In this document: positions 25,701-40,964 of the stretch, piece by piece
How the letters are laid out: each line of letters begins with the position of its first letter
Numbering within the stretch: position 1 is the stretch's first letter
Origin: Strigops habroptila
Lineage: Eukaryota; Chordata; Aves; Psittaciformes; Psittacidae
Length of the DNA stretch: 64,000 bases
Reading direction: 5' to 3'
NCBI RefSeq assembly: GCF_004027225.2
Contig: NW_022651108.1
Span: forward strand, 146,112 to 210,111
The notes under the pieces: model-generated
Database searches by the model: none
What the model was told of the DNA's origin: nothing
The model's input: only the letters and a program-made list of their open reading frames with translations
Translations under genes and position numbers: made by a program

Positions 25701-28700
25701 CACTGGGATGCACTGGGGGGCACTGGGGTGCACTGGGGGGGCACTGGGGGTCACGGTGCTGCCGTGCCCGCAGTGTGGGAGCTGCTGTACTGGGATGCAC
25801 TGGGGTGCACTGGGGTGCACTGGGGTGTGATGGGTGGCACTGGGGTGCACTGGGGATCACTGGGGGGGCACCGGGGGTGACGGCGCTGCCGTGCCCGCAG
25901 TGTGGGAGCTGCTGTACTGGCGGGACCCCGCGCGCTCGGCGCTGGTGCTGGTGTCGCTCCTGGCCGCGCTGGGCTGCCTCGCGCGCTTCAGCGCCGTCAG
26001 CGTGGGCGCCTACGGGGCGCTGGCCGTGCTGGGGGTCACCCTGCCCCGGCGCCTGCACCGCGCAGCACTGCGGGCCCTGCGGCCCCCCCCGCACCCCAGC
26101 CGGTGAGTGACCCCCAACGGCGCCCCCAGGGGCACCCCCGGGACCCCCAGAGACACCCCCATTGACATCCCCATTGACCCCCCCATCGACATCCCCATTG
26201 ACATCCCCATTGACCCCCCCATTGACATCCCCATTGACATCCCCATTGACCCCCCCATTGACATCCCCATTGACCCCCCCATTGACATCCCCATTGACAT
26301 CCCCACTGACACCCCATTGACATCCCCATTGACATCCCCAGTGACACCCCCAGTGACACCCCCAGAGACCCCCCAATGACACCCCCAGTGACTCTCCCAT
26401 CGACACCCCAGTGACATCCCCATTGACCCCCCCATTGACATCCCCAGAGACACCCCCATTGACATCCCCATTGACCCCCCCATTGACATCCCCAGTGACA
26501 TCCCCATTGACATCCCCATTGACACCCCCAGTGACACCCCCAGTGACTCTCCCATCGACACCCCATTGACATCCCCATTGACCCCCCCATTGACATCCCC
26601 ATTGACACCCCCAGAGACACCCCCAGTGACATCCCCATTGACATCCCCATTGACACCCCCAGTGACACCCCCAGAGACTCTCCCATCGACACCCCATTGA
26701 CATCCCCATTAACACCCCAGTGACACCCCTGGGACTCCCGGAGACCCCCTTGACACCCCCCATTGATACCCCCAGAGACACCCCCAGTGACACCCCCGGG
26801 ACCCCCAGACACCCCCCAGTGACACCCCCAGTGACATCCCCGGGACCCGCCTTGATGCCCCTATTGAAACCCCAGTGACACCCCCAGTGACACCCCCGGG
26901 ACCCCCAGACACCCCCCAGACGCCCCCAGTGACACCCCCGGGACCCCCAGACACCCCCCAGTGACACCCCCAGTGACACCCCCGGGACCCCCCTTGACGC
27001 CCCTATTGACACCCCAGTGACACCCCCAGTGACACCCCCGGGACCCCCAGACACCCCCCAGACACCCCCAGTGATACCCCTGGGACCCCCAGACACCCTC
27101 CAATGACACCCCAGTGACACCTCTATTGACACCCCATTGACACCCCACTGACACCCCCATTGACACCCCCACTGACATCCCCATTGACACCACCAGTGAC
27201 ACCCCAGGACCCTCGGAACCCCCCCGGGGACCCCTCCACGTCCCCCCAGACACCCTCCAGGGACACCCCAACTACCGCCCCAGGGACCCCCCCAGGGATC
27301 CCCCAATGACACCCCAGGGACCCCCAGAGACACCCCAGAGACCCCTCTGGGACACCCAGTGACGCCCTTGGGACACCCTGGTCTGGCCCAATGTCCCCAT
27401 GGGAGGTCCCAATGTCCCAATCCCCATGGTATGGATGGCCTTGATGTTCCCATGGGGCGGTCCTGGGGTCCCCATGACCCATAGCATGGGGCGGCCCTGG
27501 GGTCCCCATGACCCATAGCATGGGATGGTCCTGGGGCCCCCATGACCCATAGCATGGGATGGTCCTGGGGTCCCCATGACCCATAGCATGGGGTGGTCCT
27601 GGGGTCCCCATGACCCATAGCATGGGGTGGTCCTGGGCTCCCTGTCCCATGCGGTCCCCCGATGTCTCCATCCTCATGGGTGGTGCTGATGTCCCCATGT
27701 CCTCATGCCATGGGGTGTCCCCATCCCTGTCCCTGCCCCATAGGGCGCCGCCGGAGGCTGCAGTGGGGCTGAGCCCCGAGGAGCAGCGGCGCTGGGCCCG
27801 GCGCCTGGCCCGGCACGTCACCGCGGCCACCCGCACCCTGGCCCGGCTCTTCCTCGTGCACAGCGTCCCCGAGTCCCTCAAGGTGGGGAGGTGTAGGGAG
27901 ACATGGGGCATGGGGGGACATGGGGGATATGGGGGGATATGGGGACATGGGGAGATATGGGGAGATATGGGGACATTGGGATATGGGGACATGGGGGGGA
28001 CATGGGGAGATATGGGGACATGGGGGGATATGGGGACATGGGGAGATATGGGGACATTGGGATATGGGGACATGGACATGGGGATATGGACATGGGGGAT
28101 ACAGGACACAAGGTGATATGTGGTGACATGGGGGGACACGGGGGGACACAGGGGGACATGGGGGACATGGGGACATGGTGACATGGACATGGGGATATGT
28201 GGACATTGGGATATGGGGACATGGACATGGGGACATGGGACATGGGGTTATGGGGACATGGACATGGGGACATGGGACATGGGGATATGGGACATGGGGA
28301 TATGGGAACATGGGGATATGGGACGTGGGGGATAAGGGACACAAGGTGATATGTGGTGACATGGGGGACACGAGGGGACACGGGGGGCAGTGGGGCGCTG
28401 GGGGGTGTGGGATGCGGGTGGTGACGATGGTGCTGGTGACAACGTCGATGCCGACGGTGGCTCCGGGCACAGTTCGCCTTCTTGTTCTACCTGCTGACCT
28501 ACGTGGGGGCCGTCTGCAACGGGCTGACGCTGCTGGGAGCCGGTACGGGACGGGAATGGGAATGGGACGGGAATGGGAATGGGATGGGGACAGGATGGAC
28601 ATGGGATGGGGATGGGATGGAGTGGAGATGGGGTGGGAATAGGGATGTGATGGGGACAACAAGGGATGGAGATGGGATGGGGATGGGATGGAATGGAAAT

Positions 28701-30437
28701 GGGATGGGGATGGGATGGAATGGAAAAGGGATGGGAATAGGGATGTGATGGGGACAACAAGGGATGGAGATGGGATGGGGATAGGGATGGGATGGGAATG
28801 GGATGGGAATAGGGATGTGATGGGGATAACAAGGGATGGAGATGGGATGGGGATGGGATGGAGTGGAGATGGGATGGGAATAGGGATATGATGGGGACAA
28901 CAAGGGATGGAGATGGGATGGGGATGGGATGGAATGGAGATGGGATGGGAATAGGGATGGCATGGGATGGAATGGAGATGGGATGGGATGGGATGGAATG
29001 GAGATGGGATGGGAATAGGGATGTGATGGGGACAACAAGGGATGGAGATGGGATGGGGATGGGATGGAGATGGGATGGGAATAGGGGTGTGATGGGGATA
29101 AAAAGGGATGGGCATGGGAATGGGATGGAATGGAGATGGGATGGGAGTAGGGATGTGATGGGGATAACAAGGGATGGAGATGGGATGGGGATGGGATGGG
29201 ATGGAATGGAGATGGGATGGGAATAGGGATGGGATGGGATGGAATGGAGGTGGGATGAGAATAGGGATGTGATGGGGACAACAAGGGATGGAGATGGGAT
29301 GGGGATAGGGATGGAATGGGAATGGGATGGGGATGGGATGGAGATGGGGACATGGCATTGATGTGGGAGACAAGGGACATGGGATGGGGACAGGGACATA
29401 GAGGGATGGGAGACAAAGGACACAGGATGGGGACATGGTGCGGGGATGGGGACATGGGATGGGGATGGGATATAAGGGGTGTGTGATGGGATATAAGGGG
29501 CGTGTGATGGGATATAAGGGGTGTGTGATGGGATATAAGGGGTGTGGGATGGGGTATAAAGGGTGTGGGATGGGATAGGGATGGGGACACGGGATGGGGA
29601 CACAGTGTGACGAGGTGCTGCCCATCCAGGCGTCATCTGCGCGTTCACCTTCCCCGTGCTCTACCGGCACCACCAGGTACATGGGGGGGACATGGGGGGA
29701 CACGGAGGGACAAGGGGGTGCTGGAGCAAGTCGGGGGGTGCTTCTCTGCCCCCCCCATGTCCCCAATTGTCCCCCGTGTCCCCAGGCCCAGATCGACCAG
29801 TACGTAACCCTGGTGCGGAGCCACCTGAGCCACCTCCGGGCCAGGTCAGGGCCCCCCCGAGCCCCCAAACCACCCCCAGCACCCCAAACCCAACCCCTGA
29901 TCCCCCAAACCCACCCCCAGCACCCCAAAACCACCCCCAGCACCCCAAACCCAGCCCCAGCACTCCAAAACAAGCCCCTGGACCCCAAACCCACCCCCTG
30001 ACCCCCCAAACCAGCCCCAGCACCCCAAAACCAGCCTCAGCACCCCAAACCCACCCCCTGACTCATCAAACCACCCCCAGCACCCCAAAACCACCCCCAG
30101 CACCCCAAAACCAGCCCCTGGACCCCAAACCCACCCCCGACCCCCCAAACCACCCCCAGCACCCCAAAACAAGCCCCTGGACCCCAAACCCACCCCCAGC
30201 CCCCCAAAACCAGCCCCTGGACCCCAAACCCACCGTCTGACCCCCCAGACCACCCCCAGCCCCCCGAACCACGCCCCTGGACCCCAAACCCACCCCCTGG
30301 CCCCCCCCAACCGCTCGGGGGGGGAGGTTGTTATGGGGTGCTCCCGGGGGGGTTTGGGGCACCCCGGCCCCCCCCCAGCTCCGCTCTCCCCCAGGATCCA
30401 GGCCAAGCTCCCGAGTGCCAAAGCGAAGCCGCAGTGA
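22745..30437 (+). CDS. RTN2: Reticulon 2, long isoform, 10 coding exons, one frame break
   Basis: Reticulon of the tubular ER; the C-terminal reticulon domain inserts hairpins that bend membrane. Exons: 22745-22775, 23498-23542, 23636-24017, 24439-24573, 25901-26102, 27744-27882, 28473-28542, 29630-29676, 29786-29844, 30395-30437; about 383 residues. The start MGQVLGFAHCK joins EAPSTASTTPDSTEG, then an acidic EEEEEDEDGG stretch and RELTFSYITF, as in human RTN2. The reticulon domain begins VWELLYWRDPARS, with two long hydrophobic segments, RLFLVHSVPESLK, VGAVCNGLTLL, FPVLYRHHQ, AQIDQYVTLVRSHLSHL and the end KAKPQ. Exon 3 starts in one frame and must end in another; the shift lies at about 23,770-23,875, best at the eleven-C run 23863-23873 with one base removed. 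Exon 4 is assigned by phase and its GADVL end. Exon 5's acceptor has seven upstream near-copies. Confidence 0.92.
22780..23400. repeat. GGGAATGGGGGTACCGGGA array in RTN2 intron 1
   Basis: Units such as GGGATGGGGGTACCGGGAAT and GGGGAACCGGGA, about 17-20 bases each. They start close to the exon 1 donor. Confidence 0.88.
24018..24400. repeat. GGTCCCCAAGGGGGG array in RTN2 intron 3
   Basis: Loose tandem GGGGGTCATGGGGGG and GTCCCCAAGGGGGGG units. No coding sequence was seen. Confidence 0.75.
24745..24757 (+). CDS. RTN2: Alternative first coding exon for a short RTN2 isoform
   Basis: ATG GAG AGA CAG G, followed by GT, ends in phase 1, which fits the exon at 25901-26102 and gives MERQVWELLYWRD. 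Mammalian RTN2 has a short isoform, containing little more than the reticulon domain, that starts from its own exon at this place. The preceding CCCCCGGCAG could also be an acceptor. Inferred from position and phase only. Confidence 0.5.
24760..25890. repeat. GCACTGGG array carrying seven copies of the RTN2 exon 5 acceptor
   Basis: Tandem GCACTGGGATGCACTGGG units. Within the array a 40-45 base block recurs: GCTGCCGTGCCCGCAG followed by TGTGGGAGCTGCTGTACTGG. The post-AG positions are 25059 (variant), 25194, 25310, 25445, 25561, 25677 and 25774, and the true exon begins at 25901. Spacings are 135, 116, 135, 116, 116, 97 and 127 bases, so 251 bases is a higher-order unit. Confidence 0.93.
26140..27345. 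repeat. CCCCATTGACAT array in RTN2 intron 5, first part
   Basis: Twelve-base CCCCATTGACAT and fifteen-base CCCCAGTGACACCCC units, changing to CCCGGGACCCCCAGACACC variants. Confidence 0.92.
27450..27645. repeat. 34-base tandem repeat in RTN2 intron 5
   Basis: Five to six copies of a 34-base unit containing CATGACCCATAGCATGGG and GGTCCTGGGGTC, with starts at 27485, 27519, 27553, 27587 and 27621. Confidence 0.92.
27895..28385. repeat. GGGGACATGGGGATAT array in RTN2 intron 6
   Basis: Units GGGGACATGGGGATATG and GGACATGGACATGG. The G-rich strand is the transcribed-sense strand. Confidence 0.9.
28550..29575. repeat. GGGATGGGATGGAATGG array in RTN2 intron 7
   Basis: Higher-order units of about 90 bases combining GGGATGGGAATAGGGATG, TGATGGGGACAACAAGGG and ATGGAGATGGGATGGGG. 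It ends in a 24-base GGGATATAAGGGGTGTGTGAT family at about 29,445-29,575. The plus strand is almost free of C. Confidence 0.9.
29855..30315. repeat. CCCCAAACCCACCCCCAGCA array in RTN2 intron 9
   Basis: Units of 18-25 bases such as CACCCCAAAACCACCCCCAG and CCCCTGGACCCCAAACCCAC. Confidence 0.9.
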
Positions 30438-30543
30438 CCCCCCCCCGTGTGTCCCCCCCTGCCCCGAGGTGACAGCGGGGGGGGGAGAAGGAGGCGGGGT
30501 CCCCCCACGGCCCCCCCCCGTCCTGTGGGGGGGGTCACACTTT

Positions 30544-30549
30544 AATAAA
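30544..30549 (+). terminator. RTN2 polyadenylation signal
   Basis: AATAAA, 106 bases after the RTN2 stop codon, within TTTAATAAAGACTC. It gives a compact 3'UTR. Confidence 0.85.
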
Positions 30550-30699
30550 GACTCTTGTGACAACCGGGATGGATTTGGGGACACGGCGGGGGGGGGGGAT
30601 GGAGGGGAGGGCGCTGGGGGACCCCCGTGTCTCCCGTCGGACCCCTCTGACCCCGCCATGTGTCCCCCCGGGCCCCCTCCAGCGCGGGAACCCGGCGGC

Positions 30700-30935
30700 G
30701 CAAACCCCGCCCCTTTCCCACCCTGGCCACGCCCCCATAGGGGTCTGACCACGCCTCCCTCCCTGCTGGCCACGCCTCTTTTTTGCTCCCTCCTCCCTCA
30801 CCCCCCCCCGCTCCGTTGCCAAGGACACGGCGGTTGCCGCGCGACGTAAACACGGGACGCCGGACGTGGTGACGTCACCGGCATGGAACGCTGTCGCCGG
30901 GCGACACGCGCGTGTTTACAGCGCGGGGTGGGGGG
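30700..30935. promoter_or_regulatory. Unassigned CpG promoter-like block with CRE
   Basis: Non-repetitive CpG-rich DNA between RTN2 and FOSB. It contains CCACGCCCCC/CCACGCCTC boxes (30,726-30,778), GTTGCCAAGG and CGGTTGCCGCG (RFX X-box-like half sites, 30,824-30,842) and the palindrome GGTGACGTCACC with a full CRE at 30870-30877. No adjacent reading frame resembles a known protein. Confidence 0.5.
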
Positions 30936-32390
30936 GGAAAGAGACCGGGACAGCGAATGGGATAGAGACCGGGATAGGGACCGGGATAGGGACCGGGATA
31001 GGGATAACGGGGATAGGGACCGGGATAGGGACAGGGATATGGGGGTAGGGACCGGGATAGGGACTGGGATAGGGACCGGGATAGGGATAACGGGGATAGG
31101 GACCGCGATATGGGGATAGGGACAGGGATATCGCGATTGGGACCAGGATATGGGGATAGAGAGCGGGATATGGGGATTGGGAGTGGGTTAGGGATCGGGG
31201 TATGGGCATAGGGACCGGGGTATGGGGATAGGGACGGGGATAGGGATAACGGGGATAGGGACCGGGATGGGGACCGGGACAGGGACCGGGATACGGGGAT
31301 AGGGATAGGGATAACGGGGATAGGGACCGGGATAGGGACCGGGACAGGGAGCGGGATACGGGGATAGGGACCGGGATATGGGGATAGAGACACGGATATG
31401 GGGACACCGGGATACAGGGACATGGGAACACCGGGACACCGGGATACAGGGATATGGTGACTCCGGGACACCAGGTTACAGGGATATGGGGACACCGGGA
31501 TACAGGGACATGGGAACACTGGGACACGGGGATATAGGGACACTAGGACACTGGGATACAGGGATATGGGGTCACCGAGACATCGTGATACAGGGATATG
31601 GTGACAGGGAAACGGGGACACCGGGAGGAACACTGCCAGGAACAGGACAAAGGCAGGGACACCGGGAGAGCCCGGTCAGACCCCAGAATACCGGGATACC
31701 AGGACACCGCGGAGAGCCCGGCCGGGACCGGAGCTGGGACACAGGAGCTGGGACCGGGACCCCGGGATACTGGGACAATGGGGGGAACCCGTCCGGACCC
31801 CGAGACACCGGGACACGAGGACACCGGAATCCGGAGGGAACCCGGCTTGGACCGGGATACGGGGCTGGGAACACCGGGGAGAGCCTGGCCGAGACCAGGG
31901 TACTGGGACAATGGGGGTAACCCGGCCGGGACCGGGACACCGGCATACAGGGACACCGGGACACTGGGGAGAGCCTGGCCAGGCCCCGCCGGGATACCAG
32001 GACAGGGATACCGGGATACCGGGGGCTGCCGGCATAACAGAAAACCGGGACTGGGACATCGGGACCCGGGAGGAATCTGGCCGGGACCGGGAGACCGGAG
32101 GGAATCTGGCAGGACCCGGGCGCAGGGACAGGGACACCGGGACTGGAACGGGGAAAGGAACCCCGGGGGAGGAACGTGAGCAGGACACTGGGACACCGGG
32201 ACAACGGGGACAGCCCGGCCGGGACCGGGACACCGGGGGAAACCCGGCCCGACCCCGGAACCGAGATCACGGGAACAGCACGGAAAAGGACGGGGACCGC
32301 GGGGCTGGGAATACCGGGACACCACCGGGACACGGGGGCTGCCCCCCCCCCGGCCCCGCCCCCCCGCGCTGGGGGCGGGACTTGCCCTGA
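30935..32390. repeat. GGGATAGGGACC and GGGACACCGGGATAC arrays
   Basis: From 30,935 to about 31,390 the unit is GGGATAGGGACC (about 12 bases) with GGGATAACGG variants. Beyond that come GGGACACCGGGATACAGGGA and GGGACCGGGACACCGG-type units to about 32,290. Confidence 0.9.
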
Positions 32391-32995
32391 TGAATAAACG
32401 ACCGAGTGAAACGAATGAATGAACCGATGAATGAATGAATGGATGAGGGGGCGTGGGAACGGCCCCCCCACCTCCTCTCCCCCCCCCCCGCTGCCGGTGA
32501 CCCCACCGTGACTCAGCGCCGGTTCCCGCCGGTGACATCAGCCCCCGCTGCCCAATAACGGGATCGAGACCCCCCCACGGGAGGCTCCGGTTTGCCGGGA
32601 CCCCCGTTACGGGCCCACCCCTCCGTCCATGGACCGTGGCCCTGCACCCCGGTACCGGGACCCCACTCCCGGTGTGCGCCCCCCCGTTACCGGGACACCC
32701 CCCTCCCCCCATCCATCAGTGGGTCAGTGCCTGGGAGCGGGACACCCCCATCGCGGGACGGGCCTTTAGAAGCGGGGGGCGGGGGGTGTCACCGGGGGGA
32801 TAAAGGGTGTTTCCGGGTGGGGAGGGGTGACCGGAGGGGTTACCGGAGGGGGAAAAGGGGTCCTGGGGGAGGGGGTCACCGGGTGGGAGGGTGGGGGTCC
32901 CGGGGGGAGGGGTGCCGGGGGGGTGGTCCTGGGAAGGGTGGGGGGGTGTTACCGGGGGGTCACCGGGGAGTTACCGGCGTTGGGGCCCGGACGGT
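32390..32995. other. Intergenic DNA before the FOSB promoter
   Basis: An ATGAATGAATG stretch at 32,403-32,445, then C- and G-rich DNA with GTTACCGGGGGG runs. No gene was recognised. Confidence 0.5.
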
Positions 32996-33059
32996 TCAGG
33001 CCGTTTCTAGAACCGCGGCGGCCGTTTCTATTAATACGCGTTTTCGGCGGCGGCGGCGG

Positions 33060-33378
33060 CGGCGAAGGGATTCCCTGTGACGTCATTGCTAGGATACCAA
33101 ACAAACACTCCGAGACAAGCCCATATATGGCTAATTGCGTCACAGGAACTCCGGAGGGGGCGGGGCGAGGGATCCCCCCCGTTCCCCGCCCGTAGAGGAG
33201 CCTCTTAACGGCGGCGACGGCTCCCGGGGCTTCAGAACGACGGCGGCGACGGTGGCGGCGGCGACTGCGGGGTCCGGAGGGTCCCGGGGGTCCCGGGACA
33301 GCGGCGGCGGGGGCCGTGACGTCAGCTCAGGGGGCGGGGCCTTGCCGTATAAAGTGCCGGCGCGGCGGGCGAGCGGTT
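33060..33378 (+). promoter_or_regulatory. FOSB immediate-early promoter: two CREs, SRE, TATA box
   Basis: CRE TGACGTCA at 33078-33085, CArG box CCATATATGG at 33121-33130 (the core of a serum response element), TTGCGTCAC at 33135-33143, a second CRE at 33317-33324, GGGGCGGGGC at about 33,331-33,340 and TATAAA at 33348-33353. Transcription is expected to start near 33,375-33,385. This is the layout of FOS-family promoters, induced by serum, calcium and cAMP through SRF and CREB. Confidence 0.85.
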
Positions 33379-33419
33379 CATTCATAAAATAGCGGAGAGC
33401 GGGGGGCGAGCGGCGGTGA

Positions 33420-34135
33420 ACGGGCTCAACCGGGACTTTGCACCGGCGGAGAGGATGTACCGGGGCTCGTAACGGCTGAATCGGAGCCTGGGAAGGGATT
33501 TACCGGAGCTTGCAGCGGCTCAACGGGGACTTTGCACCGGAGATCCGGATCCTGGGGGACGGACGGACTGGGGTTGGTAGAGGCGAAGCGGGGCTTTATA
33601 TCGGATAACCGGAGCCTGGGACGGATACACCGGGGCTTATAGCAGCGAACCGGGGCTTTGTACTGGACAATCGGAGCCTGGCACGGCTGCACCGGCGCTT
33701 ATAGCAGCGGATCGGGGCTTTATACCGGACAACCAGAGCCTGGGACGGACGCACCGGGGCTTATAGCAGTGAACCGGGGCTTATAGCAGTGAACCGGAGC
33801 CTGGGACGGACCCACCGGGGCTTATAGAGGCTGCATCGGGGCTTGTAGCAGCGAATCAGAGCCTGGGACGGACGCACCGAGGCTCGTAGTTGCTCACCGG
33901 AACCTGGCTCGGACCCACCGGGGCTTATATCGGCTGCACCGGGGCTTATAGCAGCGAACTGGGGCTTTATACCGGCGAACCAGAGCCTGGGACGGGCACA
34001 CCGGAGCTTCTAGCAGCGAACCGGAGCTTTATACCGGAGAACCGGGGCCTGGGACGGACACACCGGAGCTTATAGCAGCGAACCGGAGCCTTATACCGGA
34101 CAACCGGAGCCCGGCACCCCTGCACCGGCGCCCGG
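33420..34135. repeat. Minisatellite making up most of the FOSB 5' leader
   Basis: Imperfect units of about 30-60 bases built from CACCGGGGCTTATAGCAGCG, AACCGGAGCCTGGGACGGA and GGCTTTATACCGGA. They lie between the TATA box and the ATG and so are transcribed if no leader intron exists. Confidence 0.85.
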
Positions 34136-34337
34136 CACCCCTGCACCGGCGCTCGTAGCCGCTCCCCGGCGCCTGGAGCGGCCACCCCGGCCCTTCCCCC
34201 CCCCCCCCCCCGGCTGCATCGGGACTCCTGAAGGCACCGCTGCCCGTTCCTAGTTCCGCTGCCGGGGGCGCCCCGGGATGCCGGTAGCGTGACCCGCAGC
34301 CTTGGCGCGGCGGGGCGGCCCCCGCGGCCCCGGGGCC

Positions 34338-38569
<4,232 letters not shown>

Positions 38570-40745
38570 AACGGGGGGGCCCCGGCTCACCCCCACGCAC
38601 GGGCACCTCCCCCTCCCCGGCTGGTGGCTTCTTGGGACCCTTTGCCCATGGCGGGGGGGGCGGGTTTTGGATGGGTCCAAGTTCTTCTGATGGGGTTTTG
38701 GATGGTTTCTCGGACGGTTCCTTTGAGGGGCTTGGATGGTTCTTCGAGGGTTCCTGAATGGCTTTTGGATGATGGTTCCTTGATGGTTCCTTGATGGCTT
38801 TTGGATGGTTCTTGGATGGTTCCTTGATGGCTTTTGGATGATGGTTCCTTGATGGTTCTTGGATGGTTCCTTGATGGTTCTTGGATGGTTCCTTGATGGC
38901 TTTTGGATGGTTCCTTGAAGTTCTTGGATGGTTTTTTGGGATGCTTTCGGATGGTTCTTTGATTTTTATTTTTTTTTTTGGGGGGGGATGGTTTTTGATG
39001 GTTTTTGATGGTTTTTGATGGTTTTTGATGGTTTTTGATGGTTTTTGATGGTTTTTGATGGTTTTTGATTTTGCTTTTTTGGATGGCTTCTGATTTTTAC
39101 ATATTTTTTTTTTTTTTAATGGTTTTTGATGGGTTTTTGGTTTTTTGGATGGTTTTTGATGGTTATTTTGTGGTTTTTTTAATGGCTTTTGGTGGTTTTG
39201 GTTTTTTTGGGGGGATGGTTTATGATGGGTTTTTTTTTTTTTTTTTTTTTTTGCTTTTTTTTTTTTATTTTTTTTGGGTTGTTCTTGATGGCTTTGATCG
39301 TTTTTGGATGGTTTTGGATGGGTTTTGGATGGTTTTTTGACGTTTTTTGGGTATTTCCCCCCCATTTCACTCCATTTCTCAGACGGGCTGGGCTCTCGGT
39401 GAGGTTCAAGGGCAGCTTTGCCCAGCCCTGGATGTGCTGGAGGTGTCTGTCGTGTGTCACCATCAGCGCTGCAGCGTCCCGGCTGCTTTAGGGGTGTCTG
39501 TCCCCCCGTCCCCACCATCCCAAGGGGGTTCCTGCAGCATCTCCCTGCTTCTGGAGATGGTTCCTGCCCCGTTTCCACCACCCGGGCAAGGTTTTCCATC
39601 ACCTTAGAGGTGCCCGTCCCCCATCCTCATCATCCCATGGGGCTTCCTGCAGCATCTCCATCCCTTTAGAGATGGTTCCTGCCCCGTTCCCACCACCCTG
39701 GCAAGATCCTCCATCACCTTAGAGGTACCCATCCCTGGTCCCCATCATCCCATGGGGGTTCGTGCAGCATCTCCATCCCTTTGGAGATGTCCATGCCCTA
39801 TTTCAGCCGTCCCAGGAAGGTCCCTGTGGCACTGGTGCCACCTCAGCGGTGTCTCTGCTGGTCTCTGTTGCCCTGGAGGTGCTCCCTGTGCCATCTCCAT
39901 CCCTTTGGAGATGTCCATGTTCTCTCTCCCCACCCCACGAAGGTCCCTGCATCATTTCTGTTGCTCTGGAGATGTCGGTGTCATCTCCACCACCCATGGG
40001 GGGTGCCCATGGGGCATCTCCTTCACCCTGGAGGCACCCACATAGCATCTCTGCTCCCCCTTGGAGAGTCCTTGTGGCTCCTTCATCACCCCAGAACTCT
40101 TTGTGCTGCATCCCCACCGCCCCACGGGGCTTCTTGCAGCATCTCCACCACCCCAGAGGCGCCCATGCTACGTCCCCACCATTCCATGGGGTCACTGAAG
40201 GATCCCCATCACTTTGGGGGTGCCCATGCTCCATCCCCACCACCCTATGGGGTCCTTGAAGCTTCTCCATCACTTCTGGGGTGCCCAACCCAACCTCCAT
40301 CACCTTGTGGGGGGAGGCCTTGTGCCACCTCCATGGTGTCGCCATCCCCTTGGTTGGGGGTCCCCAGCCCCATTGCTGCTGCTGGGCCCCCCCCTCGCCC
40401 TCTCCAGCACCCCCAGCATTGGGGGGGCTCCCGTCCTGCTTTTGTGTGTGTGTGTCCCCAACTGTGAAGGCCTCTGCCCCATGTCCCCTGTGGTGTCCCC
40501 TGTGGTGACCAAGCTTCGCCGCCGCCTCTGTCCATGTCCCTCCTCTTGGGTCGCGTCGCGCCGCGGGAGATGTTTAGTTTTTTATTGATGATGGATTTAT
40601 GGATCATTATGGATTATTATGGATCATTGTGGATCATTGTGCATCATTGTGGCTGTGACTGGTCCTGGGGCCAACCCCCCCGGCCCTACCGCGTCCGCGC
40701 TTCACCCATCCCAACGTGGCCAATAAAGCAGCTTCGGATCGGCCC
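38570..40745 (+). other. FOSB: FOSB 3' untranslated region
   Basis: About 2.2 kb from the stop to just beyond AATAAA at 40722-40727. It contains a GATGGTTCCTTGATGGCTTT array (38,690-38,945), a TTTTTGATGG array (38,985-39,070), long T runs with ATTTTTATT (39,090-39,270), and an A/T-rich 40,570-40,650 segment with ATTTA. The T/AU-rich stretches suit the rapid decay typical of immediate-early mRNAs. Confidence 0.7.
40722..40727 (+). terminator. FOSB polyadenylation signal
   Basis: AATAAA in GGCCAATAAAGCAGC, before a transition to unrelated sequence and the minisatellite at 40,965. Confidence 0.75.
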
Positions 40746-40964
40746 CGCGGCTCCTCTGTGCCTTGGGGAGGGAGGGCGGGATGGGGAGACCGTGGGGATG
40801 GGGACGTGGAGCTGTGGGGCGTGGGGATGTGGGGACATGGGGCTGTGGGGTAGGGAGCTTCAGGGGGACATGGGAGACTTGGCGATACAAGCCCCCCCCC
40901 CCGCTGAGCTGCGGGCGGCCACCAGGGGGCGCGAACGGATGAGGGGGGCGCAGACCTGCCCCGT

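Noticed and set aside
24938-26110. A 390-codon plus-strand frame with repeated VWELLYW and HWGALG
   Set aside because: It is the RTN2 intron 4 array plus exon 5 in a stop-free frame, not an independent gene.
27703-30009. A 768-codon minus-strand frame rich in Pro, His and Ser
   Set aside because: Antisense of RTN2 introns 6 to 9 arrays, with no domain and low complexity throughout.
30550-33000. PPM1N, ERCC1 or another human neighbour near FOSB
   Set aside because: No phosphatase or nuclease motif or plausible exon set was visible between RTN2 and FOSB.
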